DNA of 64,000 nt from Geodermatophilaceae bacterium NBWT11 (GCA_014218215.1 CP043652.1:1488001-1552000), one strand, 5' to 3'; positions 36,000 through 43,463 are shown, counted from the stretch's first letter. The notes: a model not told the origin generated them from the letters alone. Numbers and translations are program-made.

Positions 36000-36615
36000 C
36001 CGCGGTCACCGCCCACAGCGGGTCCCCGCGCCGTCCGGGCGGGGTGCGCAGCGCGACCGTGGCCTCGCCGAACCCGCCGGCCCGGCGGACGAGCTCGGCG
36101 ACCAGCGGCCCGTGCTGCTCGTCGGGGGTGCCGAGCCAGCCGCGCACCGCCTTGGACGGGAAGCACCGGTTGGAGAAGGTGACCGCCAGCGTGCCGCCGG
36201 GCCGCAGCACCCGGGCGGCCTCGGCGAGCACCTCGATCGGCCGGGTCAGGTAGTCGACCGAGACGCAGCAGACGACGGCGTCGACGTCGGCGTCGGGCAG
36301 CGGGATGCGCGGGTCGACGTTGAGGTCGTGCACCACCCGCTCGGTGGCCACCGGGTTGGCCTCCAGCTCGGCGGCGTTCATGCCGAGCACCACCAGCTCG
36401 GCCGGCGGGTGCTCGAAGTGCGAGACCCAGGAGCTCATCAGGTCCAGCACCCGGCCGGTCAGCCCGAGCTCGGTGTACAGCGCGCCGACCGCGGCGATCG
36501 CCCGGTCGTCGATGTGGGTGACCAGCCGCGGCGGGGCGTAGAAGACGCCGTCCGGGCTGTCGTCGGCGCGGTCGAAGAAGCCGGGCGGGAAGCCGTCGTA
36601 CGGGTCGGGGATCAC
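35989..36615 (-). CDS. SAM-dependent methyltransferase
   Basis: 208 residues. A class I fold is suggested by GRVLDLMSSWVSHFE (motif I is atypical: DLMSSWVSH, not DxGxGxG), DAVVCCVSVDYLTRPIEVLAEAARVLRPGGTLAVTFSNRC for motifs IV-VI, which is cut here to VSVDYLTRP and VLRPGGTLAVTFSNR. The family is common in bacteria and substrate is unknown. The GTG at 36615 is chosen because CACACT lies six bases upstream and the longer frame would run into the tRNA-Gly gene. Confidence 0.78.
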   Translation of the reverse strand: MIPDPYDGFPPGFFDRADDSPDGVFYAPPRLVTHIDDRAIAAVGALYTELGLTGRVLDLMSSWVSHFEHPPAELVVLGMNAAELEANPVATERVVHDLNVDPRIPLPDADVDAVVCCVSVDYLTRPIEVLAEAARVLRPGGTLAVTFSNRCFPSKAVRGWLGTPDEQHGPLVAELVRRAGGFGEATVALRTPPGRRGDPLWAVTAVRS

Positions 36616-36621
36616 CTGCCG

Positions 36622-36627
36622 AGTGTG
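36622..36627 (-). promoter_or_regulatory. -10-like element of the methyltransferase gene
   Basis: On the minus strand CACACT ends 6 bases before the GTG at 36615. Confidence 0.4.
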
Positions 36628-36634
36628 CGTCCGG

Positions 36635-36640
36635 TACTGT
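36635..36640 (+). promoter_or_regulatory. -10 element of tRNA-Gly
   Basis: TACTGT lies 11 bases upstream of the mature tRNA 5' end. Confidence 0.5.
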
Positions 36641-36651
36641 CTGGAGCGCGC

Positions 36652-36722
36652 GCGGGTGTAGTTCAATGGTAGAACATCAGCTTCCCAAGCTGACAGTGCG
36701 AGTTCGATTCTCGTCACCCGCT
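36652..36722 (+). tRNA. tRNA-Gly (anticodon CCC)
   Basis: 71 bases folding as a cloverleaf: acceptor GCGGGTG pairs with CACCCGC, anticodon stem TCAGC/GCTGA holds the loop TTCCCAA with anticodon CCC, and the T arm contains GTTCGATTC. It reads GGG codons. CCA is not encoded. A hairpin terminator follows. Confidence 0.95.
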
Positions 36723-36730
36723 CTCCCCAT

Positions 36731-36759
36731 CAGGCCCCGGTCCCACGGACCGGGGCCTG
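36731..36759 (+). terminator. Hairpin terminator after tRNA-Gly
   Basis: A 13-bp perfect stem, CAGGCCCCGGTCC with GGACCGGGGCCTG, and a 3-base loop follow the tRNA by 8 bases. Confidence 0.75.
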
Positions 36760-36786
36760 TGTCGTGTCCGGGCTCCCCGGGCGTAC

Positions 36787-36800
36787 GTTGAGAGCTCAAC
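36787..36800. promoter_or_regulatory. Operator-like repeat over the flavin reductase promoter
   Basis: GTTGAG-AG-CTCAAC overlaps the end of the -10-like TACGTT at 36784-36789 and the expected start site, a repressor position. Confidence 0.5.
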
Positions 36801-36822
36801 CAGCACCTCGAGGAGCCCCGCC

Positions 36823-37392
36823 GTGTCCCGTCCCGTCCTGCAGGTCGTCGCCGCCAGCACCCGCCCCGGCCGCAAGGGCATCGCGGTCGCCCGCTGGGTC
36901 GCCGCCCGTGCCGAGGCCCACGGCGACTTCGACGTCGAGCTGGTCGACCTGGCCGAGGCCGGGCTCCCGGTGCTCGACGAGCCCAACCACCCCCGCCTGC
37001 GCCAGTACACGAAGGACCACACGAAGGCCTGGTCGGCGACGATCAGCCGCGCCGACGCCTTCGTGTTCGTCTTCCCCGAGTACAACCACTCGATCCCCGG
37101 CGCGCTGAAGAACGCCCTGGACTTCCTCTTCCACGAGTGGGCCGACAAGGCCGCGGGGCTCGTCTCCTACGGCGGGGTCTCGGCCGGCACCCGGGCGGCC
37201 GCGGCCCTGAAGCCGGTGCTGGGCGCCCTGCGGATGGTCCCGGTCGTCGAGGCCGCGACCATCCCGTTCTTCACCCAGTTCATCGACGAGGACGGGGAGT
37301 TCGTCGGCAACGCCGAGCTCGAGGCCGGCGCGACCGCGATGCTCGACGAGATCGCCCGGCTCACGCGCGGCCTGCAAAGCGTGCGTCGCTGA
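36823..37392 (+). CDS. NADPH-dependent FMN reductase
   Basis: 189-residue flavodoxin-like protein. The phosphate-binding loop ASTRPGRKGIAVARWV is at about 9-24 and the family motif PEYNHSIPGALKNALDFLF near 86-104. It transfers electrons from NAD(P)H to FMN or to quinones, nitro or azo compounds. The GTG has GAGGAG about 7 bases upstream. The promoter carries an inverted repeat, so it may respond to a small-molecule stress. Followed 14 bases later by the AAC(2')-like gene. Confidence 0.9.
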   Translation: MSRPVLQVVAASTRPGRKGIAVARWVAARAEAHGDFDVELVDLAEAGLPVLDEPNHPRLRQYTKDHTKAWSATISRADAFVFVFPEYNHSIPGALKNALDFLFHEWADKAAGLVSYGGVSAGTRAAAALKPVLGALRMVPVVEAATIPFFTQFIDEDGEFVGNAELEAGATAMLDEIARLTRGLQSVRR

Positions 37393-37394
37393 CC

Positions 37395-37400
37395 GAGGCT
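37395..37400 (+). promoter_or_regulatory. -10-like element of the AAC(2')-like gene
   Basis: GAGGCT ends 6 bases before the GTG at 37407; it lies just after the stop of the previous gene. Confidence 0.35.
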
Positions 37401-37406
37401 GTCGGG

Positions 37407-37964
37407 GTGAGCAGCCCGTCGGACACCGGCCTCGTCGTCACCACCCTGCCCTCGGCGGACCTCGGCACCGCCGGACGCGCAGAGCTGCGCCGGTTCCTGG
37501 AGGCGACCTTCACCGACGGGTTCCGGGACGACCACTGGAGCCACGCCCTGGGTGGCCTGCACGTGCTGGCCCGCCGGGACGGCGAGCTGGTCGGGCACGG
37601 GGCGGTCGTCGGTCGCCAGCTGCTGCTCGGTGACCGCGCGCTGCGCACCGGCTACGTCGAGGCCGTCGGGGTCGCCGCGTCGGCCCGCCGGCAGGGCGTG
37701 GCCGGCGCGGTGATGGCCGAGGTCGAGCGGTTGGTCACCGGCGGCAGCGAGCTGGGTGCGCTGGCCGCCAGCACCGACGGCGCCGGGCTCTACGAGTCCC
37801 GCGGCTGGACCCGCTGGGAGGGCCCGCTCTGTGCGCTCACCCCGGACGGCATCACCGCCGGGGACGCCTCCCGGGTCTTCGTGCTGCCCACCCCGGAGAC
37901 ACCGGTCCAGCTGGACCCCACGCTGCGGCTGGTCTGCGACTGGCGGCGGGGCAGCGCCTGGTGA
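37407..37964 (+). CDS. AAC(2')-I-like aminoglycoside 2'-N-acetyltransferase
   Basis: 185-residue GNAT protein. It matches the mycobacterial and Providencia AAC(2')-I family along its whole length: ATFTDGFRDDHWSHALGG near 31-48, HVLARRDGELVGHGAVV, the acetyl-CoA loop GYVEAVGVAASARRQGVAG, GALAASTDGAGLYESRGWTRWEGP and the C-terminal VFVLPTPETP and LVCDWRRGSAW. Members acetylate the 2'-amino group of gentamicin-type aminoglycosides, but chromosomal copies may have other native substrates. Composition matches the neighbours, so it looks intrinsic, not acquired. Confidence 0.85.
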   Translation: MSSPSDTGLVVTTLPSADLGTAGRAELRRFLEATFTDGFRDDHWSHALGGLHVLARRDGELVGHGAVVGRQLLLGDRALRTGYVEAVGVAASARRQGVAGAVMAEVERLVTGGSELGALAASTDGAGLYESRGWTRWEGPLCALTPDGITAGDASRVFVLPTPETPVQLDPTLRLVCDWRRGSAW

Positions 37965-38016
37965 TCATCCCGCTGCGTTGAGTCCCGGCGCGCCGTGGCG
38001 GTCCCGGACGGTACGA

Positions 38017-38032
38017 CTGTGAGCGCTCACAG
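38017..38032. promoter_or_regulatory. LacI-type perfect palindrome
   Basis: CTGTGAGCGCTCACAG is a perfect 16-bp palindrome containing the symmetric core bound by LacI/GalR regulators. It lies 60 bases upstream of the UspA-like gene. No LacI-family gene is in this window. Confidence 0.6.
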
Positions 38033-38065
38033 ACGCTGACCCCGGCGTGCCGGGTCTCGCATCCC

Positions 38066-38083
38066 GGTGACGGACCGGTCACC
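38066..38083. promoter_or_regulatory. GGTGAC-N6-GTCACC repeat overlapping the UspA-like promoter
   Basis: Perfect 6-bp arms overlap the -10-like CACCAT at 38080-38085. The same GTGACGGACCGG-GTCAC core recurs at 48541-48557. Confidence 0.5.
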
Positions 38084-38085
38084 AT
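38080..38085 (+). promoter_or_regulatory. -10-like element of the UspA-like gene
   Basis: CACCAT ends 6 bases before the ATG at 38092. Confidence 0.45.
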
Positions 38086-38091
38086 CACGGC

Positions 38092-38523
38092 ATGAGCGGT
38101 ACTGATGCGTTCCCGTCGTCCGGGGTGACCGCCCCCGTCGGCGACGTCGGGCCCCGCGTGGCCCGGCGGGAACGCCCCACCCTGCTCGTCGTCACCGACG
38201 GGTCCCCCGCCGCACACGACGCCCTCGTCTGGTCGCTGCGCGAAGCCGCGCGGCGCGACGGGACCGTGCTCGCCGTGGGCGTGCTGGCGCCCGGGCTCGG
38301 CTCCGACCAGGTCACGGCCGTCGCCGCCGCGGCGCTGGTGCGCGCCGAGGACGAGACCGGGGTGCGCGGCCGGTCCCGCACCTCGGTCGTGGACGCCGCA
38401 CTGCTGGGAGCCCTCACCGGAGCGGCCCGCGGCGCGGACCTGGTGCTGGTCGGCGCCCGCGGCAAGGCCCTGCTGCGCCGGCCGGCCGGCCGGCCGAGCC
38501 CCCGACTGGTGCACCGGGTCTGA
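38092..38523 (+). CDS. UspA-like universal stress protein
   Basis: 143 residues. After a 28-residue disordered leader, TLLVVTDGSPAAHDALVWSLREAARR starts a UspA fold. The ATP-binding end is reduced to DLVLVGARGKALLRRPAG, where the usual G-2x-G-9x-G(S/T) loop is partly retained. Universal stress proteins bind nucleotides and help under starvation or hypoxia. The two palindromes upstream suggest tight regulation. Confidence 0.7.
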   Translation: MSGTDAFPSSGVTAPVGDVGPRVARRERPTLLVVTDGSPAAHDALVWSLREAARRDGTVLAVGVLAPGLGSDQVTAVAAAALVRAEDETGVRGRSRTSVVDAALLGALTGAARGADLVLVGARGKALLRRPAGRPSPRLVHRV

Positions 38524-38593
38524 CCCGGCACCACCCCCGACCACCTGTCCGACCGGGCCCTGCCCCCGCCCGGTCACCACGGTCCCGTCCGGG

Positions 38594-39622
38594 TCAGACG
38601 GGCAGCAGCAGCGTCGCGTAGAGCGTCAGTCCCGGCCCGAAGGCCATCGCCACGACCGGACCGTCGACGTCGCCCAGTTCCTCGAGCACCAGCAGGACGG
38701 TCGCCGAGGAGCAGTTGCCGTGCTCGGCGAGCACCCGACGGGACGGCGCGATCTGCTCCTCGGTGAGGCCCAGCTGGTCGCGGGCGACGTCCAGGATCCG
38801 CGGCCCGCCGGGGTGCACGGCCCAGCCGGCGACATCGGCGACCTGCAGTCCGGCGGTGTCCAGCAGCTCCTGGACGACGTCGCCCACGTGCCGGGCGAGG
38901 ACGTCGGGCACGCGTGGGGAGAGGCCCATCTTGAAGCCCAGGTCGGTGACGTCCCAGGTCATGTGGTCGGCCGTGGCGTGGTCGGTGCGGGCCACGACCC
39001 CGGCGACCCGCATGCCGCGCCGGGCCCCGGGCTCGAGGACGACCGCGGTCGCCGCGTCGCTGAACAGCGCGTGCGCGACGACCTGGGAGAGGTCGTTGCG
39101 GGCCGGCTGCACGTGCAGGCTGGTGAGCTCGCAGCAGAGCAGGACGGCGGGGCGTGAGCGCGCAGCGACGTAGTCGCTGACCGCGGCCAGACCGGGCAGG
39201 GCGGCGTAGCAGCCCATGTGCCCGACCAGCAGGCGCTCCAGGCCGGCCGGCATGCCCAGGTCGCTGGCCAGCCGGATGTCCAGGCCGGGGGTGGCGTACC
39301 CGGTGCAGGTGGCGACGGCGAACAGCCCCACGTCGCCGGGCGCGAGCCCCGCGGAGTCCAGGGCGCCGGCCACGGCCTGCTTGCCCAGCGGCAGCGCCTC
39401 GGTGATGAAGCGCTCCATCCGGGCTCCGGTGCCCCACCGGGAGAGGTCCTCGTGCACCGGGTTGGCCACCGCGTGCCGGGTGGTGACCCCGGAGCCGGCG
39501 AAGACCCGGCGGGCCGAGCGCAGGTCGGCGTAGTGCTCGGCGAAGAAGCCGTCCCAGACGTCGTCCTGGGTGTAGGCGGCCGGCAGCGCGTGGCCGGCGC
39601 CGGTGAGCACCGCGTCGGTCAT
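38594..39622 (-). CDS. Type III polyketide synthase
   Basis: 342 residues, chalcone-synthase fold. The catalytic triad is intact: Cys138 in GHMGCYAALPGL, His270 in AVHPGGPRILD and Asn303 in EHGNCSSATVLL. VATCTGYATPGLD near 103-115 and FGPGLT near 328-333 also match the family. It condenses malonyl-CoA units on an acyl starter to give pyrones, resorcinols or related phenolics. It follows a UbiG-like methyltransferase by 22 bases on the same strand, so the product is probably methylated. Product not predictable from sequence. Confidence 0.93.
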   Translation of the reverse strand: MTDAVLTGAGHALPAAYTQDDVWDGFFAEHYADLRSARRVFAGSGVTTRHAVANPVHEDLSRWGTGARMERFITEALPLGKQAVAGALDSAGLAPGDVGLFAVATCTGYATPGLDIRLASDLGMPAGLERLLVGHMGCYAALPGLAAVSDYVAARSRPAVLLCCELTSLHVQPARNDLSQVVAHALFSDAATAVVLEPGARRGMRVAGVVARTDHATADHMTWDVTDLGFKMGLSPRVPDVLARHVGDVVQELLDTAGLQVADVAGWAVHPGGPRILDVARDQLGLTEEQIAPSRRVLAEHGNCSSATVLLVLEELGDVDGPVVAMAFGPGLTLYATLLLPV

Positions 39623-39644
39623 CGCGCGGGGACCAGGCGGGAGA

Positions 39645-40382
39645 TCACCCGGTCGACGGTACGTGCGCAGCCGGGGCCGCGCCGGGTCGCTTGCGGCCGT
39701 AGCCGGCGAAGAGGATCCCGGTCCACCGCATCTGCCGCATCTCCACCACCGCCGCCCGGCCCCGCTTCCACGCGACCAGCCCTCGCACCGAGGGCCGCAG
39801 CCCGACCAGCCGGAGCTCCAGGCCCAGCCGGTCGGCGGCGGCCAGCAGCCGCCGCCGGTCGACGAACAACGCCGGGTCGTGGATGCCGGGGGGCGGCCCG
39901 CCGGGGATGCGCTCACCGATGCCGACCGCGACCGGACCGGCCAGCCGGGAGTCGGCGATCGCGTCGATGACCAGCACCCCGCCCGGTCGCAGCAACCGGG
40001 CGCACTCACCCAGCACCGTGACGTCGTCGGCCACGTGCTCGAGCACCTCGCCGCACACCACGACGTCGGCGCACCCGTCGGCCAGCGGCACCTCGAGCAC
40101 CGAGCCGCGGACGGCGGAGACCCCGTGCTCACGGGCCGTCGCGAGCCCGGCGGCGCCGATGTCCACGCCCACGTGCCGGTAGCCCAGCCGCCGCACGTGC
40201 GGGGCCATCAGCCCACCGCCACAGGCCAGGTCGACCAGGACGGCGTCGGGGTGCCCGGCCGGGGGCACGTGGTGGGCCCGCGAGGCGGCCAGCCAGTGCA
40301 GCATCGCGAACCCGCCGGCGGGCTGCCACCAGGTGTCGGCGAGCTCGTCGTACTGGGCGGGGTCGTTGCGGGCCAGCGGCAC
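39645..40382 (-). CDS. UbiG-like SAM methyltransferase of the PKS operon
   Basis: 245 residues. Motif I VDLACGGGLMAPHVRRLG near 54-71, acidic motif VGVDIGAAGL, VVVCGEVLEHVADD and LLRPGGVLVIDAIADSR define a UbiG/Coq3-type O-methyltransferase. The upstream-most gene of a two-gene operon with the type III PKS, suggesting it methylates a phenolic product. The GTG at 40382 is chosen because the -10-like TAGCGT lies seven bases upstream; the frame stays open further upstream but without conserved sequence. Confidence 0.85.
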   Translation of the reverse strand: MPLARNDPAQYDELADTWWQPAGGFAMLHWLAASRAHHVPPAGHPDAVLVDLACGGGLMAPHVRRLGYRHVGVDIGAAGLATAREHGVSAVRGSVLEVPLADGCADVVVCGEVLEHVADDVTVLGECARLLRPGGVLVIDAIADSRLAGPVAVGIGERIPGGPPPGIHDPALFVDRRRLLAAADRLGLELRLVGLRPSVRGLVAWKRGRAAVVEMRQMRWTGILFAGYGRKRPGAAPAAHVPSTG

Positions 40383-40389
40383 GTCCACG

Positions 40390-40395
40390 ACGCTA
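40390..40395 (-). promoter_or_regulatory. -10 element of the methyltransferase-PKS operon
   Basis: On the minus strand TAGCGT ends 7 bases before the GTG at 40382. Confidence 0.5.
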
Positions 40396-40504
40396 CGGCC
40401 CCGCGGGCAGTACGCCCTGTTGCGGAACGCAGTGCTCCGGAACCCCCAGGAGCCCCAACCGCCCCACGAACGGGTGTCGTTCGTCGTGGCGCACGTGAGA
40501 TGTG

Positions 40505-40526
40505 GCCCACGTCGGTCATCGTGGGC
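40505..40526. promoter_or_regulatory. Inverted repeat in the divergent PKS/surface-protein region
   Basis: GCCCACG-N8-CGTGGGC has perfect 7-bp arms. It lies 48 bases before the surface-protein start in the 191-base divergent gap, which otherwise holds no gene. Confidence 0.35.
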
Positions 40527-40573
40527 GCGATCCGCCGAACCGATCGGCGCCGAGGCCCGCTGGAGGGTCCCCC

Positions 40574-41836
40574 GTGAACACAAACCGACGAGGTCTGCTG
40601 CTGTCGGGCCGCAGGTCCTGCCAAGCCGCGGCCCTCACCCTGGGCGCCCTCGCGTTGGGTGGCGTCTGCGCGCCCGCCGCACTGGCCATGCAGGGCACCA
40701 CCGATGCCGCCGTGCCGGCCGTCCCCGCGGACGCCTCCGCCCCGCGGATCCTGACCGGCTCCCCGGTGCTGGGGCTGGGATCTCCGGACGACCGGGTGCA
40801 GTTCGGTGTCGGGAAGGCGCAGCTGGCCATCCGGGCGGACGGGAGCAACCTGCCTGCCGACGTCGACCCTGACGAACTGGACCTGTCCGGGGCGACCATC
40901 CGCTTCACCTACGAGACCGTCAACGGGGGCCCACCCGACGAGTTCTTCGGCGAGGACGTGCCCGCGAGCGAGGTCTGCACCACCGACGTCGACGGCGTGT
41001 GCGTCTTCCCCGTCCCCGAGGGCGAGGACCCGGATGACGCCGACTACTCCCAGGTCGGTCTCTTCCCCCGGTCCACGTTCACCATCGAGCAGCTGACCGC
41101 TCCCACCTCCGGACAGCTGCTGCTGCCCGAGAACGGCGACGAGGTCGTCTACGGCGAGACCGACGGGCAAGGTCTGCCCAGCGCCACCGCCACCGGGGTC
41201 GACCCCTTCGACCCGTCCTCCCAGGACCAGGTCGCGGACGGGATCGACCCGACCGTGGACGCACCCCAGAACGTCGCCCCCGAGGTCGAGGAGGCGCCCG
41301 ACGGCCCCTTCACCGAATCCTCCGTCACCTTCCAGGACCCCGGCGCCTACCGGACCATCGCGGTGGCCACGTCCACCCCGGCCGGCGCACCCGTCGCCGG
41401 CGCGACCTACACGCTGTGCACGGTCCCCGACGCCCCTTGCACCGACCCGGCGCAGCTCGTCTCGGCCACCACGGACGCCCAGGGCCGGCTGGTGTTCCCC
41501 GGTCTGTACCTGCCCGGTACGTACACGATCACGCAGACCACCACGGCGTCCGGCCTGCAGTTCTCCGGCACCCCGGTGTCCTTCACGGTCACCGCCGCCC
41601 AGTCCGTCGCCGACACCCAGGCCGCCCTCGTGCTGCCCGTGGTGAACGGCGCACCGGCCGCGCCGGCACCGACCGGACCGACCCTCACCCCGGTGGTCAC
41701 CCCGGTCGCCACCGCCGGCCCCCAGCTGGCCCGGACCGGCACCGACACCGTCCCGATGGCACTGGCCGGTGCCGGCCTGCTCGCGGTCGGGGCCGGTGCG
41801 GTCGCGGCCGGCCGCCGTCGCAGCCGCGCGAACTGA
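40574..41836 (+). CDS. LAxTG-anchored surface protein with SpaA-like domain
   Basis: 420 residues. A long signal peptide (about 1-38) ends ALA. The mature part is acidic with a C-terminal prealbumin/SpaA-like beta domain (PVAGATYTLCTVPDAPC and PGTYTITQTT) near 265-345. The end has LARTG followed by a hydrophobic helix and GRRRSRAN, a sorting signal of the LAxTG class used by class E sortases. It should be covalently attached to peptidoglycan. The GTG has GGAGGG 6 bases upstream. No sortase gene is in the window. Function could be adhesion or a pilus-like structure. Confidence 0.82.
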   Translation: MNTNRRGLLLSGRRSCQAAALTLGALALGGVCAPAALAMQGTTDAAVPAVPADASAPRILTGSPVLGLGSPDDRVQFGVGKAQLAIRADGSNLPADVDPDELDLSGATIRFTYETVNGGPPDEFFGEDVPASEVCTTDVDGVCVFPVPEGEDPDDADYSQVGLFPRSTFTIEQLTAPTSGQLLLPENGDEVVYGETDGQGLPSATATGVDPFDPSSQDQVADGIDPTVDAPQNVAPEVEEAPDGPFTESSVTFQDPGAYRTIAVATSTPAGAPVAGATYTLCTVPDAPCTDPAQLVSATTDAQGRLVFPGLYLPGTYTITQTTTASGLQFSGTPVSFTVTAAQSVADTQAALVLPVVNGAPAAPAPTGPTLTPVVTPVATAGPQLARTGTDTVPMALAGAGLLAVGAGAVAAGRRRSRAN

Positions 41837-41846
41837 CCCACCGGCG

Positions 41847-42491
41847 ATGACCCGTCCCGGTGGCGCGTTCTGGTACGCGCGCCACCGGGACGGCGACTCC
41901 CCCGGCCACACGCTCACCGGCATGGCCACCGACGAGTTCCCGGACGGGACCGTCGTGGACCTGCCCGGCCCGCCGCAGCGACCGGCCGGTTGGGCGCTCC
42001 AGGCCCGGGTGCCCGTCCCCGGGCGGGTGCCGTCGTCGGTCGTCGTCGCCCGCGCCGTCGCACCCGAGGCGCCGCACCTGTGGTGCGTGCTGGTGCCCGC
42101 GTCCCCCGACCGTCCGGGCCGCCTGGACCTCATCGGCTTCTCCACCGCACACCACCCCGACGGCGCCGTGATGGGCGCCGACACCTTCACCGCCCTGGAC
42201 ATCGCCTGGTCCAACCAGGTCTGCGCGCTGCGCTGGGACCCGCCCACCGGGGTCGTCGAGCAGGTCTACGTCGCCCCCGAGCACCGCCGCCTCGGCCTGG
42301 CCACCAAGCAGACGATGGTGGCCGCCGGCATCCGCACCGCCATGGGCTGGGCCTCGCTGCGCAGCGACGGCCGGCTCACCGACCTCGGTGACACCTGGCT
42401 GTCCGAGGCCCCGGACTGGTGGCGGCACCGGGTGCCCACCCGGACGGCCCACCTCCCACCGATGACCCCCGGGGACGGCGGCCCCACCTAG
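41847..42491 (+). CDS. Protein of unknown function with a GNAT-like segment
   Basis: 214 residues. The centre-right segment VVEQVYVAPEHRRLGLATKQTMVAAGI resembles the acetyl-CoA-binding turn of GNAT proteins (R-x-x-G-L-A), with aromatic residues on either side. The first 100 residues are not recognised. The ATG at 41847 lies 10 bases after the previous stop and has no good ribosome binding site. It could be a divergent acetyltransferase, but confidence is low. Confidence 0.6.
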   Translation: MTRPGGAFWYARHRDGDSPGHTLTGMATDEFPDGTVVDLPGPPQRPAGWALQARVPVPGRVPSSVVVARAVAPEAPHLWCVLVPASPDRPGRLDLIGFSTAHHPDGAVMGADTFTALDIAWSNQVCALRWDPPTGVVEQVYVAPEHRRLGLATKQTMVAAGIRTAMGWASLRSDGRLTDLGDTWLSEAPDWWRHRVPTRTAHLPPMTPGDGGPT

Positions 42492-42494
42492 GCT
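42489..42494 (+). promoter_or_regulatory. -10 element before the ribokinase gene
   Basis: TAGGCT ends 7 bases before a GTG at 42502 that opens a four-codon reading frame, and 18 bases before the ribokinase start. Confidence 0.55.
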
Positions 42495-42501
42495 CCCCCG
42501 C

Positions 42502-42516
42502 GTGATCGCAGCGTGA
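42502..42516 (+). CDS. Four-codon leader ORF overlapping ribokinase
   Basis: GTG ATC GCA GCG TGA would be the first codons of a leaderless transcript, and its stop overlaps the ribokinase GTG as GTGA. Termination-reinitiation could couple it to the kinase. This rests on the promoter assignment. Confidence 0.35.
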   Translation: MIAA

Positions 42517-43427
42517 GCGTGACCGTCGTCGGCAGCCTGAACGAGGACGTCGTGGTGACCGTCCGCCGGCTCCCCGGGCGCGGGGAGACCGTGATCGGCA
42601 GTGCGGTCGAGGTGCTGCCCGGCGGCAAGGGCGCGAACCAGGCCGCGGCGGCCGGGCGGCTGGGCCGCGGGGTGCACATGGTCGGGCGGGTCGGCTCGGA
42701 CGACGCCGCCGATCGTCAGCTGGCAGCGCTGGCCGAGGCCGGGGTGAACGTGGGCCGGGTGCTGCGCACCCCGGGCGTGCCGACCGGCAGCGCCACGATC
42801 CCGGTCGAGGCCGAGGGCGGGGAGAACCTGATCGTCGTCGTCCCCGGCGCGAACGCCGAGCTGAGCGCGGCCGACGTGACCGTCGAGAGCGTGCACCGCG
42901 CCGACGTGCTGCTGCTGCAGCTGGAGACCCCGCTGGACACCGTGCTCGCCGCCGCCCGGGCCACCACCGGCACCGTGGTGCTCAACCCGGCGCCGGCACA
43001 GCCACTGCCGGCCGAGCTGCTCGCCGCCGTCGACGTGCTGGTGCCCAACGAGCACGAGCTGGCGGAGCTCGCCGGCTCCGACGCCGCCGACCTCGCCGGG
43101 CTGGTCGACCTGGCCCGCGGACTGGCGTCACCGGCGGTCGTGGTCACCCTGGGCGGCAACGGCGCCCTCGTCGTCCCGGCCGACGGTCCGGCGCTGCACC
43201 AGCCCCCGCTGGCGGTGCAGCCGGTCGACACCACCGGCGCGGGCGACTGCTTCTGCGGCGCGCTCTGCCAGGCACTCTCGGCCGGCGCCGACCTGCCCAC
43301 CGCCGTCGCCTACGCAGCCACCGCGGCCGCGCTGTCGACCACCGGCGCCGGGGCCCGCGGCGGGCTGCCCGACGACGACGCGGTCCGCGCCGCACTGCCC
43401 CGGCTCCCGGCGGCCCGCCCGGTCTGA
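42513..43427 (+). CDS. rbsK: Ribokinase (PfkB family)
   Basis: 304 residues. The N-terminal VVGSLNEDVVVTVRRLPGRGET and the di-Gly motif LPGGKGANQAAAAGRLG are ribokinase hallmarks. The C-terminal anion hole is VDTTGAGDCFCGALCQAL with the catalytic Asp near 247. It phosphorylates D-ribose or a related sugar at O5. It stands alone, 19 kb from the ribose-type ABC operon. The GTG at 42513 is supported by the MSVTVVGSLN start. Confidence 0.92.
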   Translation: MSVTVVGSLNEDVVVTVRRLPGRGETVIGSAVEVLPGGKGANQAAAAGRLGRGVHMVGRVGSDDAADRQLAALAEAGVNVGRVLRTPGVPTGSATIPVEAEGGENLIVVVPGANAELSAADVTVESVHRADVLLLQLETPLDTVLAAARATTGTVVLNPAPAQPLPAELLAAVDVLVPNEHELAELAGSDAADLAGLVDLARGLASPAVVVTLGGNGALVVPADGPALHQPPLAVQPVDTTGAGDCFCGALCQALSAGADLPTAVAYAATAAALSTTGAGARGGLPDDDAVRAALPRLPAARPV

Positions 43428-43451
43428 CGGTTGGCCCGCACACCCATCGGG

Positions 43452-43457
43452 CACGGT
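43452..43457 (+). promoter_or_regulatory. -10-like element of the small acidic gene
   Basis: CACGGT ends 6 bases before the ATG at 43464. Confidence 0.4.
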
Positions 43458-43463
43458 CGGGGC

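Noticed and set aside
36616-36717. Longer methyltransferase start at 36717
   Set aside because: It would run through the antisense of tRNA-Gly; the GTG at 36615 has a -10-like box at the standard distance.
37407-37964. Acquired resistance gene
   Set aside because: No mobile element, integron site or composition change flanks the AAC(2')-like gene.
38017-38032. Cloning-vector lac operator contamination
   Set aside because: The surrounding sequence is native high-G+C DNA with no vector segments; actinobacterial LacI-family sites have the same core.
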